From the NCBI RefSeq assembly GCF_001548475.1, contig NZ_LRUJ01000044.1, positions 1 through 36,674 of the forward strand: DNA of 36,674 nucleotides, in the 5' to 3' direction. The position numbers were made by a program, and so were the translations under genes. Below, piece after piece: positions 26,465 through 35,859 of this stretch; positions within the stretch are counted from its first letter, which is position 1, and the number at the start of each line of letters is the position of its first letter. Source of the stretch: Bordetella hinzii LMG 13501 (GTDB taxonomy: Bacteria; Pseudomonadota; Gammaproteobacteria; Burkholderiales; Burkholderiaceae_B). The notes under the pieces were generated by a model, which searched no databases, had not been told where the DNA came from, and worked only from the letters and a program-made list of their open reading frames with translations.

Positions 26465-27376
26465 TCAGTTGAACACGCCCGTGGACAGGTAACGGTCGCC
26501 CCGGTCGCAGACGATGAAGACGATGGTGGCGTTTTCCACCCTTGCCGCCACCCGCAAGGCGGCCACCAGGGCGCCGGCCGACGAGATCCCCCCGAAAATG
26601 CCTTCCTCGGCGGCCAGGCGGCGAGCCATGGTCTCGGCTTCGGCCTGGACGATGGACTCATAGGCATCGACCAGGGAGCGGTCGAAGATCTTGGGCAAAT
26701 AGGCCTCGGGCCATTTGCGGATGCCGGGGATCTGCGAGCCCTCGGCCGGCTGGGCCCCCACCACCTGGACGGCCGGATTGCGCGACTTGAGGTAGGTGGA
26801 CACACCCATGATGGTGCCGGTCGTGCCCATGGCGCTGACAAAATGCGTGACTTGGCCTTGGGTCTGGGTCCAGATCTCCGGGCCCGTACCCTCGACATGG
26901 GCGCGCGGGTTGTCCGGGTTGGCGAACTGGTCCAGCACCTTGCCCTTGCCCTCGGCCTGCATGGCCATGGCCAAGTCGCGGGCGTACTCCATGCCGCCCT
27001 TGTCGGCCGGGGTCAGGATGAGTTCGGCCCCGTAAGCCGTCATGGCCGCGCGACGCTCCACCGAGAGATTGTCGGGCATGATGAGGACCATGCGGTAGCC
27101 GCGCATGGCGGCCGTCATCGCCAGGGCGATGCCGGTGTTGCCGCTGGTGGCCTCGATCAGCGTGTCCCCGGGGGAAATCTCGCCGCGCTCCTCGGCGCGC
27201 AGGATCATGGAAAGCGCGGGACGGTCTTTCACGGAGCCGGCCGGGTTATTGCCCTCCAGCTTGGCAAGAATGACATTGCCGCGGGCCTGGCCGAGCTCGC
27301 CAGGAATACGTTGCAGGCGCACCAGCGGCGTATTGCCGACGGTTTGCTCGACGGTGGGGTAGGTGATGGCGTTCAT
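26465..27376 (-). CDS. cysM: Cysteine synthase B
   Basis: The enzyme makes cysteine from O-acetylserine and sulfide, or S-sulfocysteine from thiosulfate. The product is 303 residues. The PLP lysine is Lys50 in NPAGSVKDRPA; TSGNTG (77-82) binds the cofactor phosphate region. The C-terminal DRGDRYLSTGVFN is the CysM type and not the CysK type. No good ribosome binding site precedes the ATG at 27376; a TATTAT sequence six bases upstream might be a -10 element, which would again mean a very short leader. It completes the pathway begun by the operon at 11016-17860 but is not linked to it. Confidence 0.95.
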   Translation of the reverse strand: MNAITYPTVEQTVGNTPLVRLQRIPGELGQARGNVILAKLEGNNPAGSVKDRPALSMILRAEERGEISPGDTLIEATSGNTGIALAMTAAMRGYRMVLIMPDNLSVERRAAMTAYGAELILTPADKGGMEYARDLAMAMQAEGKGKVLDQFANPDNPRAHVEGTGPEIWTQTQGQVTHFVSAMGTTGTIMGVSTYLKSRNPAVQVVGAQPAEGSQIPGIRKWPEAYLPKIFDRSLVDAYESIVQAEAETMARRLAAEEGIFGGISSAGALVAALRVAARVENATIVFIVCDRGDRYLSTGVFN

Positions 27377-27437
27377 GCCGGGATAATAACCGCCCTGCCC
27401 GCCCCCGACGGGCCAAACCCGCGCTCCGGGCAGGGGC

Positions 27438-27791
27438 TCAGGGACGGCGCGCGGCCGCGGGCGCCTTGGCCGGGGCTCCCGGCGCGGGCTTGGCGGCGGG
27501 AGCGCCCGCGGCCGGTTTGCCCACCGTCAGGCCGGCCTCGGCCAGGCGGGCCGCCTTGCGCGTGCCGATGCCGCGCACACGCTCGCTCAAGTCTTCCAGC
27601 GACCGATAGGGGCCGCCTCTTTCGCGCTCGTGCACAATGAGCTCGGCGCTGCGGGGCCCAAGCCCTTTCAATTCGCGCAGCTGCGCCGCGGTGGCGCTAT
27701 TGAGGTCCAGGGCGGCGGCCGGCGCCGCGGGGCTGAGCAACAGGGCCGCGGCCAGCAGCCGGCCCGGCAAGGAAACGGGAAACACACGCAT
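27438..27791 (-). CDS. ComEA-like helix-hairpin-helix protein
   Basis: The product is 117 residues. A signal peptide occupies residues about 1-27, with likely cleavage after an Ala-rich site. Residues 28-88 form paired helix-hairpin-helix motifs (LDLNSATAAQLRELKGLGPR and RVRGIGTRKAARLAEAG), which bind DNA non-specifically. ComEA proteins bind incoming DNA in the periplasm during transformation. The last 28 residues are a low-complexity Ala/Pro/Lys tail. GGAG six bases before the ATG supports the start. No other competence gene is present, so uptake function is inference. Confidence 0.85.
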   Translation of the reverse strand: MRVFPVSLPGRLLAAALLLSPAAPAAALDLNSATAAQLRELKGLGPRSAELIVHERERGGPYRSLEDLSERVRGIGTRKAARLAEAGLTVGKPAAGAPAAKPAPGAPAKAPAAARRP

Positions 27792-27847
27792 GTGACACTC
27801 CGGAAGAAAAGACGGCGATTGCCGCCGGGGTCTCCAGAATGCGCCAA

Positions 27848-27866
27848 CGGGCCCGCGAAGGGCCCG
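27848..27866. repeat. GC hairpin between hldD and the ComEA-like gene
   Basis: CGGGCCC and GGGCCCG form a 7-bp stem with a GCGAA loop in the 115-base gap. No T-run follows in either direction. It may contribute to 3'-end formation of the hldD transcript. Confidence 0.35.
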
Positions 27867-27906
27867 CCAGTGCCGCGTTCTGACGCAGCGTACAAGCCCC
27901 TGGGTT

Positions 27907-28896
27907 TTATTTGCGCGCCCGCCAGTAGCGCACGTACTCGCTCACGCCGGTCTGCACATCGCGCATGGGCGCGGTAAAACCGGCTGCGCGCAGATTGTCC
28001 ACATTGGCCTGGGTAAAGCTCTGGTAGCGTCCCTTCAGGTCATCGGGGAAGGGAATGTAGCGGATCAGGCCTTCGCTCACGAGCGTCTCCAGCGGCAGCG
28101 CGGCTTCGCCCTTCTCGGCGCGCAGGCTGTTCACCACGGCGGCGGCCACGTCATTGAAGGGCTGGGCGCGTCCCGTGCCGCAATTGAAGATGCCCGAGAT
28201 CTGCGGGTGATCCAGGAAGTGCAGATTGACGTCCACCACGTCCTGGACCGAAATAAAGTCCCGGCTCTGGCCGCCATCGGGATAGCCATCCCAGCCCGCG
28301 AAAAGGCGCACATGCCCTTCGGCCAGGAACTGGTTCATGTTATGGAAAGCCACCGAGGCCATGCGCCCCTTGTGCTGCTCGTGCGGGCCATAGACGTTGA
28401 AATACCGCAGCCCGACGACCTGGGCCGTGAGTCGGTCCAGGCGCGTGCGCAGGACCTGGTCGAACAACAGCTTGGAATAACCATAGACGTTGAGCGGACC
28501 CTCATTGGCCGGGTCTTCGACATACACCGTCGAGGCGCCGTACACGGCGGCCGAGGAGGCGTACAGGAAGGGCACGCGCTGCGCCTGGCAATACTCGAAC
28601 CACTCCAGGGTGACGCGGTAGTTGTTGTCCATCATGTAGCGGCCATTGCGCTCGGTGGTATCCGAGCAGGCGCCTTGATGCAGCACGGCCCGCAGCCGCG
28701 GCAGCTTGCCGGCGCGCAGCCATTCGCGCACATCCTCGTGGTGCATGTAGTCGGCGATCTTGCAGTCCACGAGATTGAGGAATTTATCGCCCTGGGTCAG
28801 GTCATCGACGGCGATGATGTCGTGAATGCCGCGGCGGTTGAGCCCGCGCACCAGGTTGCTGCCGATGAAACCGGCCGCGCCAGTGACAATGATCAT
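27907..28896 (-). CDS. hldD: ADP-L-glycero-D-manno-heptose 6-epimerase
   Basis: The enzyme carries out the last step in ADP-heptose formation for the LPS inner core. The product is 329 residues, an extended short-chain dehydrogenase with the NADP-binding GAAGFIG at 6-12. The catalytic residues are Ser114-Ser115 region (YASSAAVYG) and Tyr138/Lys142 in the YxxxK motif (VYGYSK). The start overlaps the hldA stop by four bases (ATGA). The gene is also called rfaD. Confidence 0.97.
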   Translation of the reverse strand: MIIVTGAAGFIGSNLVRGLNRRGIHDIIAVDDLTQGDKFLNLVDCKIADYMHHEDVREWLRAGKLPRLRAVLHQGACSDTTERNGRYMMDNNYRVTLEWFEYCQAQRVPFLYASSAAVYGASTVYVEDPANEGPLNVYGYSKLLFDQVLRTRLDRLTAQVVGLRYFNVYGPHEQHKGRMASVAFHNMNQFLAEGHVRLFAGWDGYPDGGQSRDFISVQDVVDVNLHFLDHPQISGIFNCGTGRAQPFNDVAAAVVNSLRAEKGEAALPLETLVSEGLIRYIPFPDDLKGRYQSFTQANVDNLRAAGFTAPMRDVQTGVSEYVRYWRARK

Positions 28897-29834
28897 ATTG
28901 CTTCTCCTGCGAGTTCGGCGCCGGTCACCACAGATGTGCCCAGCTTGCCGACGACGATGCCGCCGGCGCGGTTGGCCCAGCGCATCGCGTCCAGCCAGGA
29001 CAGGCCGGCGGCGCGCATGACGGCCAGGGTCGCCAGCACGGTATCGCCGGCGCCCGACACATCGAACACCTCGTGGGCCTGGGCCTCGACATGCTCGCGG
29101 CCCGCCTGGGTGAACAGCGTCATGCCCTGTTCCGAACGGGTCACGAGCAAAGCCTCCAGGTCCAGGTCCTGGCGCAGGGCCTGGGCCCGGTCGGTAAGCT
29201 GGGACTCATTGGACCAGCGGCCCACGGCCTGCTGCATCTCGGCGCGGTTGGGCGTGACCAGGGTCGCGCCCCGATAGCGGGTGTAGTCGTCTCCCTTGGG
29301 ATCGACCAGCACGGGGATGTTGCGGGCCCGGGCCTGGGCGATCAGGCCTTGCACGCGGGCCAGCGCCCCCTTGGCGTAATCGGACAGCACCAGCACGTCA
29401 CAGGCCGGCAGCTCGCGCGCCAGGGCGAGATCCACGCCGTCCAGCATGGCCGGGCCGGGCTCTTCCTCGAAATCCACGCGCAGCAGCTGCTGCTGGCGGC
29501 CCAGCACACGCATTTTCAGCGTCGTGTGGCGTTCGGGGTCGGCCACCAGATCGGTGCGCACCCCTGCCTCGGCGGCCAGCGCGGCGATGCGGTCGCCGGC
29601 CTCATCGGCACCCACCACGCCGACCAGCGTCGCCTGCGCGCCCAGCGCGGCGATGTTGCGCGCGACGTTGGCCGCGCCGCCCAGCCGGTCCTCGCGGCGC
29701 GCCACGCGCACCACGGGCACGGGGGCCTCGGGCGAGATACGCTCGACTTCGCCGAACCAATAGCGGTCCAGCATGACATCGCCAACCACGAGCACGCGGG
29801 CGCGCGCGACGGCTTGGGCGGGAAAAGACATCAT
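28893..29834 (-). CDS. rfaE1: D-glycero-beta-D-manno-heptose-7-phosphate kinase, monofunctional
   Basis: The product is 313 residues, a PfkB/ribokinase-fold kinase. GGAANVARN is at 52-60, and the catalytic Asp264 lies in [10 protein letters not shown]. In E. coli the HldE protein (about 477 residues) also carries a C-terminal ADP-heptose synthase domain. That domain is absent here, so a separate hldC/rfaE2 gene is expected elsewhere. Two adjacent ATGs exist at 29834 and 29831. The first overlaps the lapB stop, giving tight coupling with lapB on one side and hldD on the other. Confidence 0.95.
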   Translation of the reverse strand: MMSFPAQAVARARVLVVGDVMLDRYWFGEVERISPEAPVPVVRVARREDRLGGAANVARNIAALGAQATLVGVVGADEAGDRIAALAAEAGVRTDLVADPERHTTLKMRVLGRQQQLLRVDFEEEPGPAMLDGVDLALARELPACDVLVLSDYAKGALARVQGLIAQARARNIPVLVDPKGDDYTRYRGATLVTPNRAEMQQAVGRWSNESQLTDRAQALRQDLDLEALLVTRSEQGMTLFTQAGREHVEAQAHEVFDVSGAGDTVLATLAVMRAAGLSWLDAMRWANRAGGIVVGKLGTSVVTGAELAGEAI

Positions 29835-31060
29835 TCAAGTTCTTCCAGACGACGCGGGGTATAGGTTTCCCAGGCATTGCAGCCCGGGCACTGCCAGTAG
29901 AACCGGCGCGCCTGGAATCCGCAACTGCGGCAGGCGTAGCGGTCCAGGCGCTGCGTATGCTTGTGTATCAGGCTGCGCAACAAGCTCATGTCGGCGCCCG
30001 GCACGGGGCTGCTCTGCGCCTCGCCGCCCGGCTGGGCGGCCAGCTCGGCCTCCAGCAAGCGGTCCAGGCCCAGCAGGGAGGGATGATGGCGCAGCGCCGC
30101 GCGCGCGAAGGCCCAGGCAGGCTCGCTGCCCTGTTGGGCGCGCAGTTCGCGGAACACCACGTTGAACAGGTCCAGCGAGGCGTGACGCTCGTACTGCGCC
30201 CGCAGGCGCTCCAGGCCCTGCACGACCTCGCCGGCCTGGCGGTAGTTGGCCAGCAGCTGCTCGGCGACCAGGCCGGCGTACTCGGGGGCATCGGCCAGGA
30301 TGCTCTCCAGGTACATGCGCTCGCGCTTGCTATCGTTCTCCAGCGCGGCCAGGCGGGCGCGCAGCAAGGAGGTCCGCACCTTGGAGCCATGGCTCATGCC
30401 CTCGCCTCGGCCGGCGCCTTCGACGGCATGATCGGCCGCATCCAGGGCTGCCAGGGCCGCCTCGATATCGGGCGGCTTGGCCGACAGCGCGCCCTGGGCC
30501 TGTTCGCAGTAGTAATGGACCAATTGCGGCACAGGCTCGTCGACCAGCCCGTGCAGGGTCTTGACCGCCTCGATGGCGCGCGGCCAATCGTGTTCGGATT
30601 CGTAGATGCGGATCAGCGAGCGCAGCGCAGGCAGCGCATAGCGGGTATCGGTGTCCTTCAATTGCTCGAAGGCGGCTTCGGCGCGATCGAGCATGCCGGC
30701 CTTCAGGAAGTCCTGGGCCAGCTCGTGCTGGGCATGCTCGCGCTCGGCCTGCGGCAGATCGGAACGGTTCAGCAGGCTCTGGTGCACGCGGATGGCGCGT
30801 TCCATTTCGCCGCGGCGCCGGAACAGGCTGCCCAGCGCGAAGTGCAGCTCCGTGGTTTCCGGATCCAGCTTGGCGACCTCGACAAAGGCGTCGATCGCCC
30901 GGTCGGGTTGTTCGTTCAGAAGGAAATTCAGGCCACGGAAATAGGAATCCGGCAAGGTGCGCGTCTCGCGCAGCATCTGCCGGAAATCAAAACGCGCCGC
31001 CAACCAGCCCAGTGCAAACAGCACGGGCACGAAAATCAGCCACCAGGGTTCAAAGTCCAC
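29831..31060 (-). CDS. lapB: LPS assembly protein LapB (YciM)
   Basis: LapB is an inner-membrane adaptor that brings LpxC to the FtsH protease and so limits LPS synthesis. The product is 409 residues. Residues about 5-22 form one membrane helix, followed by TPR repeats (about 35-340). A C-terminal rubredoxin-like metal site has Cys377, Cys380, Cys391 and Cys394 (CRSCGF and CPGC). The start is GTG at 31060. Its place directly upstream of the heptose genes joins LPS synthesis with its control. Confidence 0.96.
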   Translation of the reverse strand: MDFEPWWLIFVPVLFALGWLAARFDFRQMLRETRTLPDSYFRGLNFLLNEQPDRAIDAFVEVAKLDPETTELHFALGSLFRRRGEMERAIRVHQSLLNRSDLPQAEREHAQHELAQDFLKAGMLDRAEAAFEQLKDTDTRYALPALRSLIRIYESEHDWPRAIEAVKTLHGLVDEPVPQLVHYYCEQAQGALSAKPPDIEAALAALDAADHAVEGAGRGEGMSHGSKVRTSLLRARLAALENDSKRERMYLESILADAPEYAGLVAEQLLANYRQAGEVVQGLERLRAQYERHASLDLFNVVFRELRAQQGSEPAWAFARAALRHHPSLLGLDRLLEAELAAQPGGEAQSSPVPGADMSLLRSLIHKHTQRLDRYACRSCGFQARRFYWQCPGCNAWETYTPRRLEELE

Positions 31061-31096
31061 GGTCCAGACTCTTGCAATGCAATCAAAAAAGCCGCG

Positions 31097-31411
31097 TTAC
31101 AGCGGCGACATCGGCGCGACCGCTTCGGGCGCGACAGGCGGTTGGCTGCCGTTGGCGGCGGCTTGCAGACGTTCGACCTCGCGGCGCAGGCGCTGCGCTT
31201 CGCGGCGGCGGCGCATCGACGCCGGCACGGTCAGCAGCAGGCCGAACAGGGCGCCCAGCACGAAGGTCGCCAGCATGACCACGATCAGCGGCACGTCCTG
31301 CACCACATAATCGGCATAGAACTTGACAGCCACCGGGTCGGTGTTCTTCAACGCGAACATCAACACGGCGATAAAGACGAGCAATCGCAGGGCCCAGACA
31401 AGGTAGCGCAT
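31097..31411 (-). CDS. lapA: LapA-family (DUF1049) membrane protein
   Basis: The product is 104 residues with two membrane helices (about residues 5-22 and 40-62) and a charged coiled-coil tail (MRRRREAQRLRREVERLQAA). The family is found next to lapB and is thought to help LPS assembly. The ATG at 31411 gives the family start MRYLVWALRLLVF; a TGGAGC sequence lies upstream. It is first in the lapA-lapB-hldA-hldD unit, 36 bases before lapB. Confidence 0.9.
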   Translation of the reverse strand: MRYLVWALRLLVFIAVLMFALKNTDPVAVKFYADYVVQDVPLIVVMLATFVLGALFGLLLTVPASMRRRREAQRLRREVERLQAAANGSQPPVAPEAVAPMSPL

Positions 31412-31441
31412 GGCGCATGCTCCAGATGAATAAGACATTTA

Positions 31442-31469
31442 ATTGTAAGCGCAAGCCGGACCGAATCAG
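31442..31469 (-). promoter_or_regulatory. Candidate sigma-70 promoter of the lapA operon
   Basis: On the minus strand TACAAT (complement of 31442-31447, five of six matches) is preceded by CTGATT (complement of 31464-31469) with a 16-base spacer. Transcription would start near 31435, leaving a leader of about 24 bases. The strong ihfB terminator directly upstream means lapA needs a promoter here. Confidence 0.5.
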
Positions 31470-31518
31470 TACGGACCGGCAGGCTTTTGTCGGGATCGCG
31501 CGGGTTGCGCGGGCAGGC

Positions 31519-31555
31519 AAAAAAACAAAGCCCCTTGAAACCTCAAGGGGCTTTG
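31519..31555 (-). terminator. Strong intrinsic terminator after ihfB
   Basis: CAAAGCCCCTTG (31526-31537) and CAAGGGGCTTTG (31544-31555) form a perfect 12-bp stem with a 6-base loop. Seven T residues follow on the minus strand (complement of 31519-31525). It closes the tyrA/aroA-cmk-rpsA-ihfB block 25 bases after the ihfB stop. Confidence 0.92.
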
Positions 31556-31579
31556 CGTCGCGACGACCGCGCAGTGACG

Positions 31580-31939
31580 TCAGTGCATGGCATGCATATC
31601 CATCACGGACTGCAGGGGGTCGGACGATTCATGGGAGGAATCGCCACCCGGTTCGTTGCCAGCCAGATCCACGCGCTCTCGCAACTCCTTGCCCGCCTTG
31701 AAGTGCGGCACCTGTTTGCCAGGCACCAGCACTTGTTCGCCGGACTTGGGATTGCGCCCCACGCGCGGAGACCGCTGCGACAACGAAAAGCTGCCAAAAC
31801 CACGGATTTCGATGCGCTGGCCCGAGGCCAGGGCCTGGGTCATGGCGTCAAGCATGGTCTTGACCGCGTAATCGGTGTCGCGGGCGGCCAGCTGGGGATA
31901 GCGGGCCGCCAGAGCGGCGATCAGCTCCGACTTGGTCAC
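31580..31939 (-). CDS. ihfB: Integration host factor beta subunit, with extended C-terminus
   Basis: IHF bends DNA sharply at specific sites and forms a heterodimer with IhfA. The product is 119 residues, against about 94 in E. coli. Residues 1-93 are the normal fold, with RGFGSF at 46-51 and the DNA-intercalating proline Pro64 in GRNPKSG. Residues 94-119 are an added tail rich in Ser, Asp and Glu that ends MDMHAMH. The start is GTG, one base after the rpsA stop, so translation is coupled to rpsA. Confidence 0.95.
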   Translation of the reverse strand: MTKSELIAALAARYPQLAARDTDYAVKTMLDAMTQALASGQRIEIRGFGSFSLSQRSPRVGRNPKSGEQVLVPGKQVPHFKAGKELRERVDLAGNEPGGDSSHESSDPLQSVMDMHAMH

Positions 31940-31940
31940 G

Positions 31941-33653
31941 TCAACCGTCGTTGCGCTGTTGATCCAGCTTGGCCTTGAGCAGCGCGCCCAGGTTGGTCGT
32001 ACCCGACGAGGCGCTGGCTTCGGACATGCGCTGGATGGTTTCAGCGGTCTCGGCGTTATCGCGAGCCTTGATCGACAGCTGGATCGAGCGCGCCTTGCGG
32101 TCGATGTTGATGATCATGGCTTCGATGTTTTCGCCGGCGTTCAGCACGGTGGTGGCATCTTCGACACGGCCCGAGGAGATCTCGGAAGCGCGCAGATAGC
32201 CTTCGACGTCGACCGACAGGGTCACGACAGCACCCTTGGGCTCGACCGACTTGATCGTGCCGGGGACCACGGCGCCCTTGTCATGCGTGGCGACGAAGTT
32301 GTTGAACGGATCGCCTTCGAGCTGCTTGATGCCCAGCGAGATGCGTTCCTTCTCGGTGTCGATGCCCAGGACCACGGCTTCGATCTCGTCGCCCTTCTTG
32401 AAGTTGCGCACGGCTTCTTCGCCGGTTTCCGTCCACGACAGGTCGGACAGGTGAACCAGGCCGTCGATGCCGCCAGGCAGGCCGACGAACACGCCGAAGT
32501 CGGTGATCGACTTGATGGCGCCGCGCACCTTGTCGCCGCGCTTGAAGTTCGTGGCGAACTCTTCCCAGGGATTCTGGCGGCACTGCTTCATGCCCAGCGA
32601 GATGCGGCGACGGTCTTCGTCGATCTCCAGGACCATGACTTCGACTTCTTCGCCCAGGGTCACGACCTTGCGCGGATCGACGTTCTTGTTGGTCCAGTCC
32701 ATTTCGGAGACGTGCACCAGGCCTTCGATGCCGGCTTCGACTTCCACGAAGGCGCCGTAGTCGGTCAGGTTGGTCACCTTGCCGAACAGGCGGGTGCCTT
32801 GCGGGTAGCGGCGAGCCAGGCCCACCCACGGATCTTCGCCCAGCTGCTTGACGCCCAGCGACACGCGGCTCTTTTCCTGGTCGAACTTGAGGACCTTGGC
32901 TTCGACTTCCTGGCCCACTTGCAGGACTTCGGAGGGGTGACGCACACGGCGCCAGGCCATGTCGGTGATGTGCAGCAGGCCGTCGATGCCGCCCAGGTCC
33001 ACGAACGCGCCGTAATCGGTGATGTTCTTGACCACGCCCTTGACCACGGCACCTTCGTGCAGGGTCTCGAGCAGCTTCTGGCGCTCTTCGCCCATGCTGG
33101 CTTCCAGCACCTGGCGGCGCGACAGCACGACGTTGTTGCGCTTGCGGTCGAGCTTGATGACCTTGAACTCGAGGGTCTTGCCCTCGTAGGGGGTGGTGTC
33201 CTTGACCGGACGCAGGTCGACCAGCGAACCCGGCAGGAAGGCGCGGATGCCGTTGGTCATGACGGTCAGGCCGCCCTTGACCTTGCCCGTGATGGTGCCG
33301 GTGACCAGCTCGCCATTTTCCAGGGCCTTTTCGAGTTGCAGCCAGGCCGACAGGCGCTTGGCGCGGTCACGCGACAGGATGGTGTCGCCGTAGCCGTTTT
33401 CCAGCGAATCGATCGCCACGGAGACGAAATCGCCGGGTTGTACTTCGAGCTCGCCCTGGTCGTTCAGGAACTCTTCCAGGGGGATCAGTGCCTCGGACTT
33501 CAGGCCGGCGTTCACGACCACGAAGTTGTGATCGACACGAACGACTTCAGCGCTGATGACCTCGCCGGACTTCATGTCCTGGCTCTTGAGGCTCTCGGCA
33601 AACAGGTCGGCAAAGCTTTCGCCGCCGAAGGCGGGAGTGGAAACGGAAGACAT
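31941..33653 (-). CDS. rpsA: 30S ribosomal protein S1
   Basis: S1 brings mRNA to the 30S subunit. The product is 570 residues with six S1 OB-fold repeats; repeats 3 to 6 are the clearest, with recurrent [18 protein letters not shown]-like stretches. The start [21 protein letters not shown] is the family N-terminus. No Shine-Dalgarno sequence precedes the ATG (ATTAACCTA instead), which agrees with the known SD-less, autoregulated rpsA leader of E. coli. Codon use is more uniform than in the neighbours, as expected for high expression. Confidence 0.98.
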   Translation of the reverse strand: MSSVSTPAFGGESFADLFAESLKSQDMKSGEVISAEVVRVDHNFVVVNAGLKSEALIPLEEFLNDQGELEVQPGDFVSVAIDSLENGYGDTILSRDRAKRLSAWLQLEKALENGELVTGTITGKVKGGLTVMTNGIRAFLPGSLVDLRPVKDTTPYEGKTLEFKVIKLDRKRNNVVLSRRQVLEASMGEERQKLLETLHEGAVVKGVVKNITDYGAFVDLGGIDGLLHITDMAWRRVRHPSEVLQVGQEVEAKVLKFDQEKSRVSLGVKQLGEDPWVGLARRYPQGTRLFGKVTNLTDYGAFVEVEAGIEGLVHVSEMDWTNKNVDPRKVVTLGEEVEVMVLEIDEDRRRISLGMKQCRQNPWEEFATNFKRGDKVRGAIKSITDFGVFVGLPGGIDGLVHLSDLSWTETGEEAVRNFKKGDEIEAVVLGIDTEKERISLGIKQLEGDPFNNFVATHDKGAVVPGTIKSVEPKGAVVTLSVDVEGYLRASEISSGRVEDATTVLNAGENIEAMIINIDRKARSIQLSIKARDNAETAETIQRMSEASASSGTTNLGALLKAKLDQQRNDG

Positions 33654-33835
33654 TAGGTTAATAATCCATTAGGCCAAAATCGGCCGTTGATACACACCGC
33701 AACGGCTTGCCCGCCGCAGTGGAGTCAAAAAACCTGCCGGTTGCGCCGCTCTTGCGGGGTGACCCGTGGGAACGTACACATGGCCGTCAGGGCCAAGAAA
33801 CGGCGTCCCGAAAGACACCGCGAACTGCATTCACA
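33654..33835 (-). promoter_or_regulatory. rpsA leader and upstream region
   Basis: This 182-base gap between cmk and rpsA should hold the rpsA promoter and its translational control region. A TTGACT hexamer (complement of 33720-33725) follows a T-rich stretch, but no good -10 stands at the right distance. GGCC-N6-GGCC symmetry is near the rpsA start. I cannot define the promoter with confidence. Confidence 0.3.
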
Positions 33836-34522
33836 TCATGAGGCCGGGGCCTGCCTGGCGCGCCAGCGCTCAAGCACGGCCTGCACCGTCTGCTCGATCG
33901 TCAGGTTGGACGAATCCAGCACCTCGGCGTCGGCTGCCGGCGCCAGGGGCGCCACGGCCCGCTGCGTATCGCGCGCATCGCGCTCGCGCATATCACGCAA
34001 GAGGTCGGCTAGATTAGCAGAAATTCCCTTATCGATCAACTGCTTATAGCGCCTCTGCGCCCGCGCCTCAACATCGGCGATCAGGAAAATTTTCAGGGAC
34101 GCATCTGGAAAGACCACCGTGCCCATGTCGCGGCCGTCCGCCACCAGCCCCGGGGGCTGCCGGAAGGCCCGTTGCCGCTCGAGCAGGGCCTGGCGCACGG
34201 CCGGGTAGGCGGCCACGCGCGACGCATAATTGCCCACATGTTCCTGGCGGATGTCATGGCCCACCTCCCTGCCCTTCAGATACATATGGGGGCCGTCGAA
34301 GCGGACATCAAGCGCCTGGGCCACGCCGGCCACGGCGGCCTCGTCCTCGGGCCGCACGCCGCCGTCCAGCGCCGCCAGGGCGGTCAGGCGATACAGCGCG
34401 CCGCTGTCGAGCACGGTGAATCCCAGCGCCTTGGCCACCCGGTGGGCGATGGTGCCCTTGCCCGAAGCGGTAGGGCCGTCGATGGTGATGACCGGCGCCG
34501 GGCCGGCAGATTCGGAATGCAT
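33836..34522 (-). CDS. cmk: Cytidylate kinase
   Basis: The enzyme phosphorylates CMP and dCMP. The product is 228 residues, the usual length. The P-loop is GPTASGKG at 16-23; LDSGALYR (38-45) and [15 protein letters not shown] (127-141) are the CMP-binding motifs. The ATG at 34522 has a GAGGGA ribosome binding site and starts 17 bases after the aroA stop. The longer open frame upstream overlaps aroA and is not used. Confidence 0.97.
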   Translation of the reverse strand: MHSESAGPAPVITIDGPTASGKGTIAHRVAKALGFTVLDSGALYRLTALAALDGGVRPEDEAAVAGVAQALDVRFDGPHMYLKGREVGHDIRQEHVGNYASRVAAYPAVRQALLERQRAFRQPPGLVADGRDMGTVVFPDASLKIFLIADVEARAQRRYKQLIDKGISANLADLLRDMRERDARDTQRAVAPLAPAADAEVLDSSNLTIEQTVQAVLERWRARQAPAS

Positions 34523-34539
34523 GGAATATCCCTCGGACG

Positions 34540-35859
34540 TCAAGCGCCGACCAGGCGGGCGTAAACGTCGAAGTAATTGGGAAAGGTCTTGCTCACGCAG
34601 CCCGGATCCAGGATGCGCACCGCGGCCGGCCCGAATGCCGCCAGCGAGAAACACATGGCCATGCGATGGTCGTCCCAGGTGCCGATATGGGCATCGCGCC
34701 ACTGGCCTGCCGCCGGCGGCGTGACCGCCAGCCAATCGGGGCCGCTGTCGACCGTGGCTCCCAGTTTAGCGAGTTCGGTCTGCATCGCGTGGATACGGTC
34801 GGTTTCCTTGACGCGCCAGCTGCCGATATTGCGCAGGCGGCAAGGCCCGTCGGCAAACAATGCCATGGCCGCGGCCGTCATGGCCGCATCGGGGATGAGG
34901 TTGAAATCAGCGTCGAACGCCTTGATCCGTCCGCCGCCGGCCACCGCCGGGCCGCTGGCTTCGATCCACTCGGGCCCCCGGGTGATCGTGGCGCCCATGT
35001 CGGCCAGGGTGTCGGCAAAGGCGACATCGCCCTGGATGCTGTTCTCGCCCACCCCGGTGACACGGACGGGTCCGCCGCCCAGCACGCCCAGGGCCAGGAA
35101 GTAGGAAGCCGTCGAGGCATCGCCCTCGACGGCGATGCGGCCCGGGCTGCGGTAGCGCGCCCCGCCTTCGATGGTGAAGGCCCGCCAGCCGTCGCGCCGC
35201 ACCGTCACGCCGTAGCGCGCCATCAGGTTGAGCGTGATCTCGATATAGGGTTTGGAAATGAGTTCGCCGATCACCTCGATGGTGACCGCCCGGCCGCTGG
35301 CGCCCGCCTCGATGGGCGCGGCCATCAACAGCGCCGTCAGGAACTGGCTGGACACCGACCCCTGGACGCGCACCGTATCGGCCTGGGCCTGTCCGCGCCC
35401 CAGGCGCAGCGGCGGATAGCCTTCCTGGCCAAGATAGTCGATCCGGGCGCCCCAGCCCCGCAGGGCGTCGACCAAGTCGCCGATGGGCCGCTCGTGCATG
35501 CGGGGCACGCCCGAGAGCCGGTAGTCCCCGCCCATCAGGGCCAGCGCCGCGGTCAGCGGCCTGAAGGCGGTGCCCGCATTGCCCAGAAAGAGTTCGGCCT
35601 GCGCGACCGGAAAGCGGCTGGCCCCTTCGACGGCCACCCTGCCCTCGCCCAGATCCGTCACCGCGACGCCCAGCTGACGCAGGGCCGCCAGCATGACGCG
35701 CGTGTCGTCGGAATCGAGCAGGCCGGTGATCTCGGTGCGGCCCTCGGCCAGCGCGGCGATCAGCAGCACGCGGTTGGAAATACTCTTGGAGCCGGGCAAG
35801 GCCACCACGCCACGGGCGTGGCGTGCGCGGGGCAGGTCCAGATAGGCCTGGGCATTCAT
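34540..35859 (-). CDS. aroA: 3-phosphoshikimate 1-carboxyvinyltransferase (EPSP synthase)
   Basis: The enzyme makes EPSP from shikimate 3-phosphate and PEP in the shikimate pathway. The product is 439 residues. PGSKSISNR (22-30) and [11 protein letters not shown] (92-102) are the substrate-binding motifs; their form is that of the class I, glyphosate-sensitive enzymes. Later motifs are [10 protein letters not shown] and KETDRIHAM. The start overlaps the tyrA stop by one base (TGATG), so the two are translationally coupled. Confidence 0.97.
   Translation of the reverse strand: MNAQAYLDLPRARHARGVVALPGSKSISNRVLLIAALAEGRTEITGLLDSDDTRVMLAALRQLGVAVTDLGEGRVAVEGASRFPVAQAELFLGNAGTAFRPLTAALALMGGDYRLSGVPRMHERPIGDLVDALRGWGARIDYLGQEGYPPLRLGRGQAQADTVRVQGSVSSQFLTALLMAAPIEAGASGRAVTIEVIGELISKPYIEITLNLMARYGVTVRRDGWRAFTIEGGARYRSPGRIAVEGDASTASYFLALGVLGGGPVRVTGVGENSIQGDVAFADTLADMGATITRGPEWIEASGPAVAGGGRIKAFDADFNLIPDAAMTAAAMALFADGPCRLRNIGSWRVKETDRIHAMQTELAKLGATVDSGPDWLAVTPPAAGQWRDAHIGTWDDHRMAMCFSLAAFGPAAVRILDPGCVSKTFPNYFDVYARLVGA

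Noticed and set aside
31932-33656. A 574-codon plus-strand open frame opposite rpsA, with repeats in its translation
   Set aside because: The repeats mirror the S1 domains on the other strand; there is no independent evidence for a gene.
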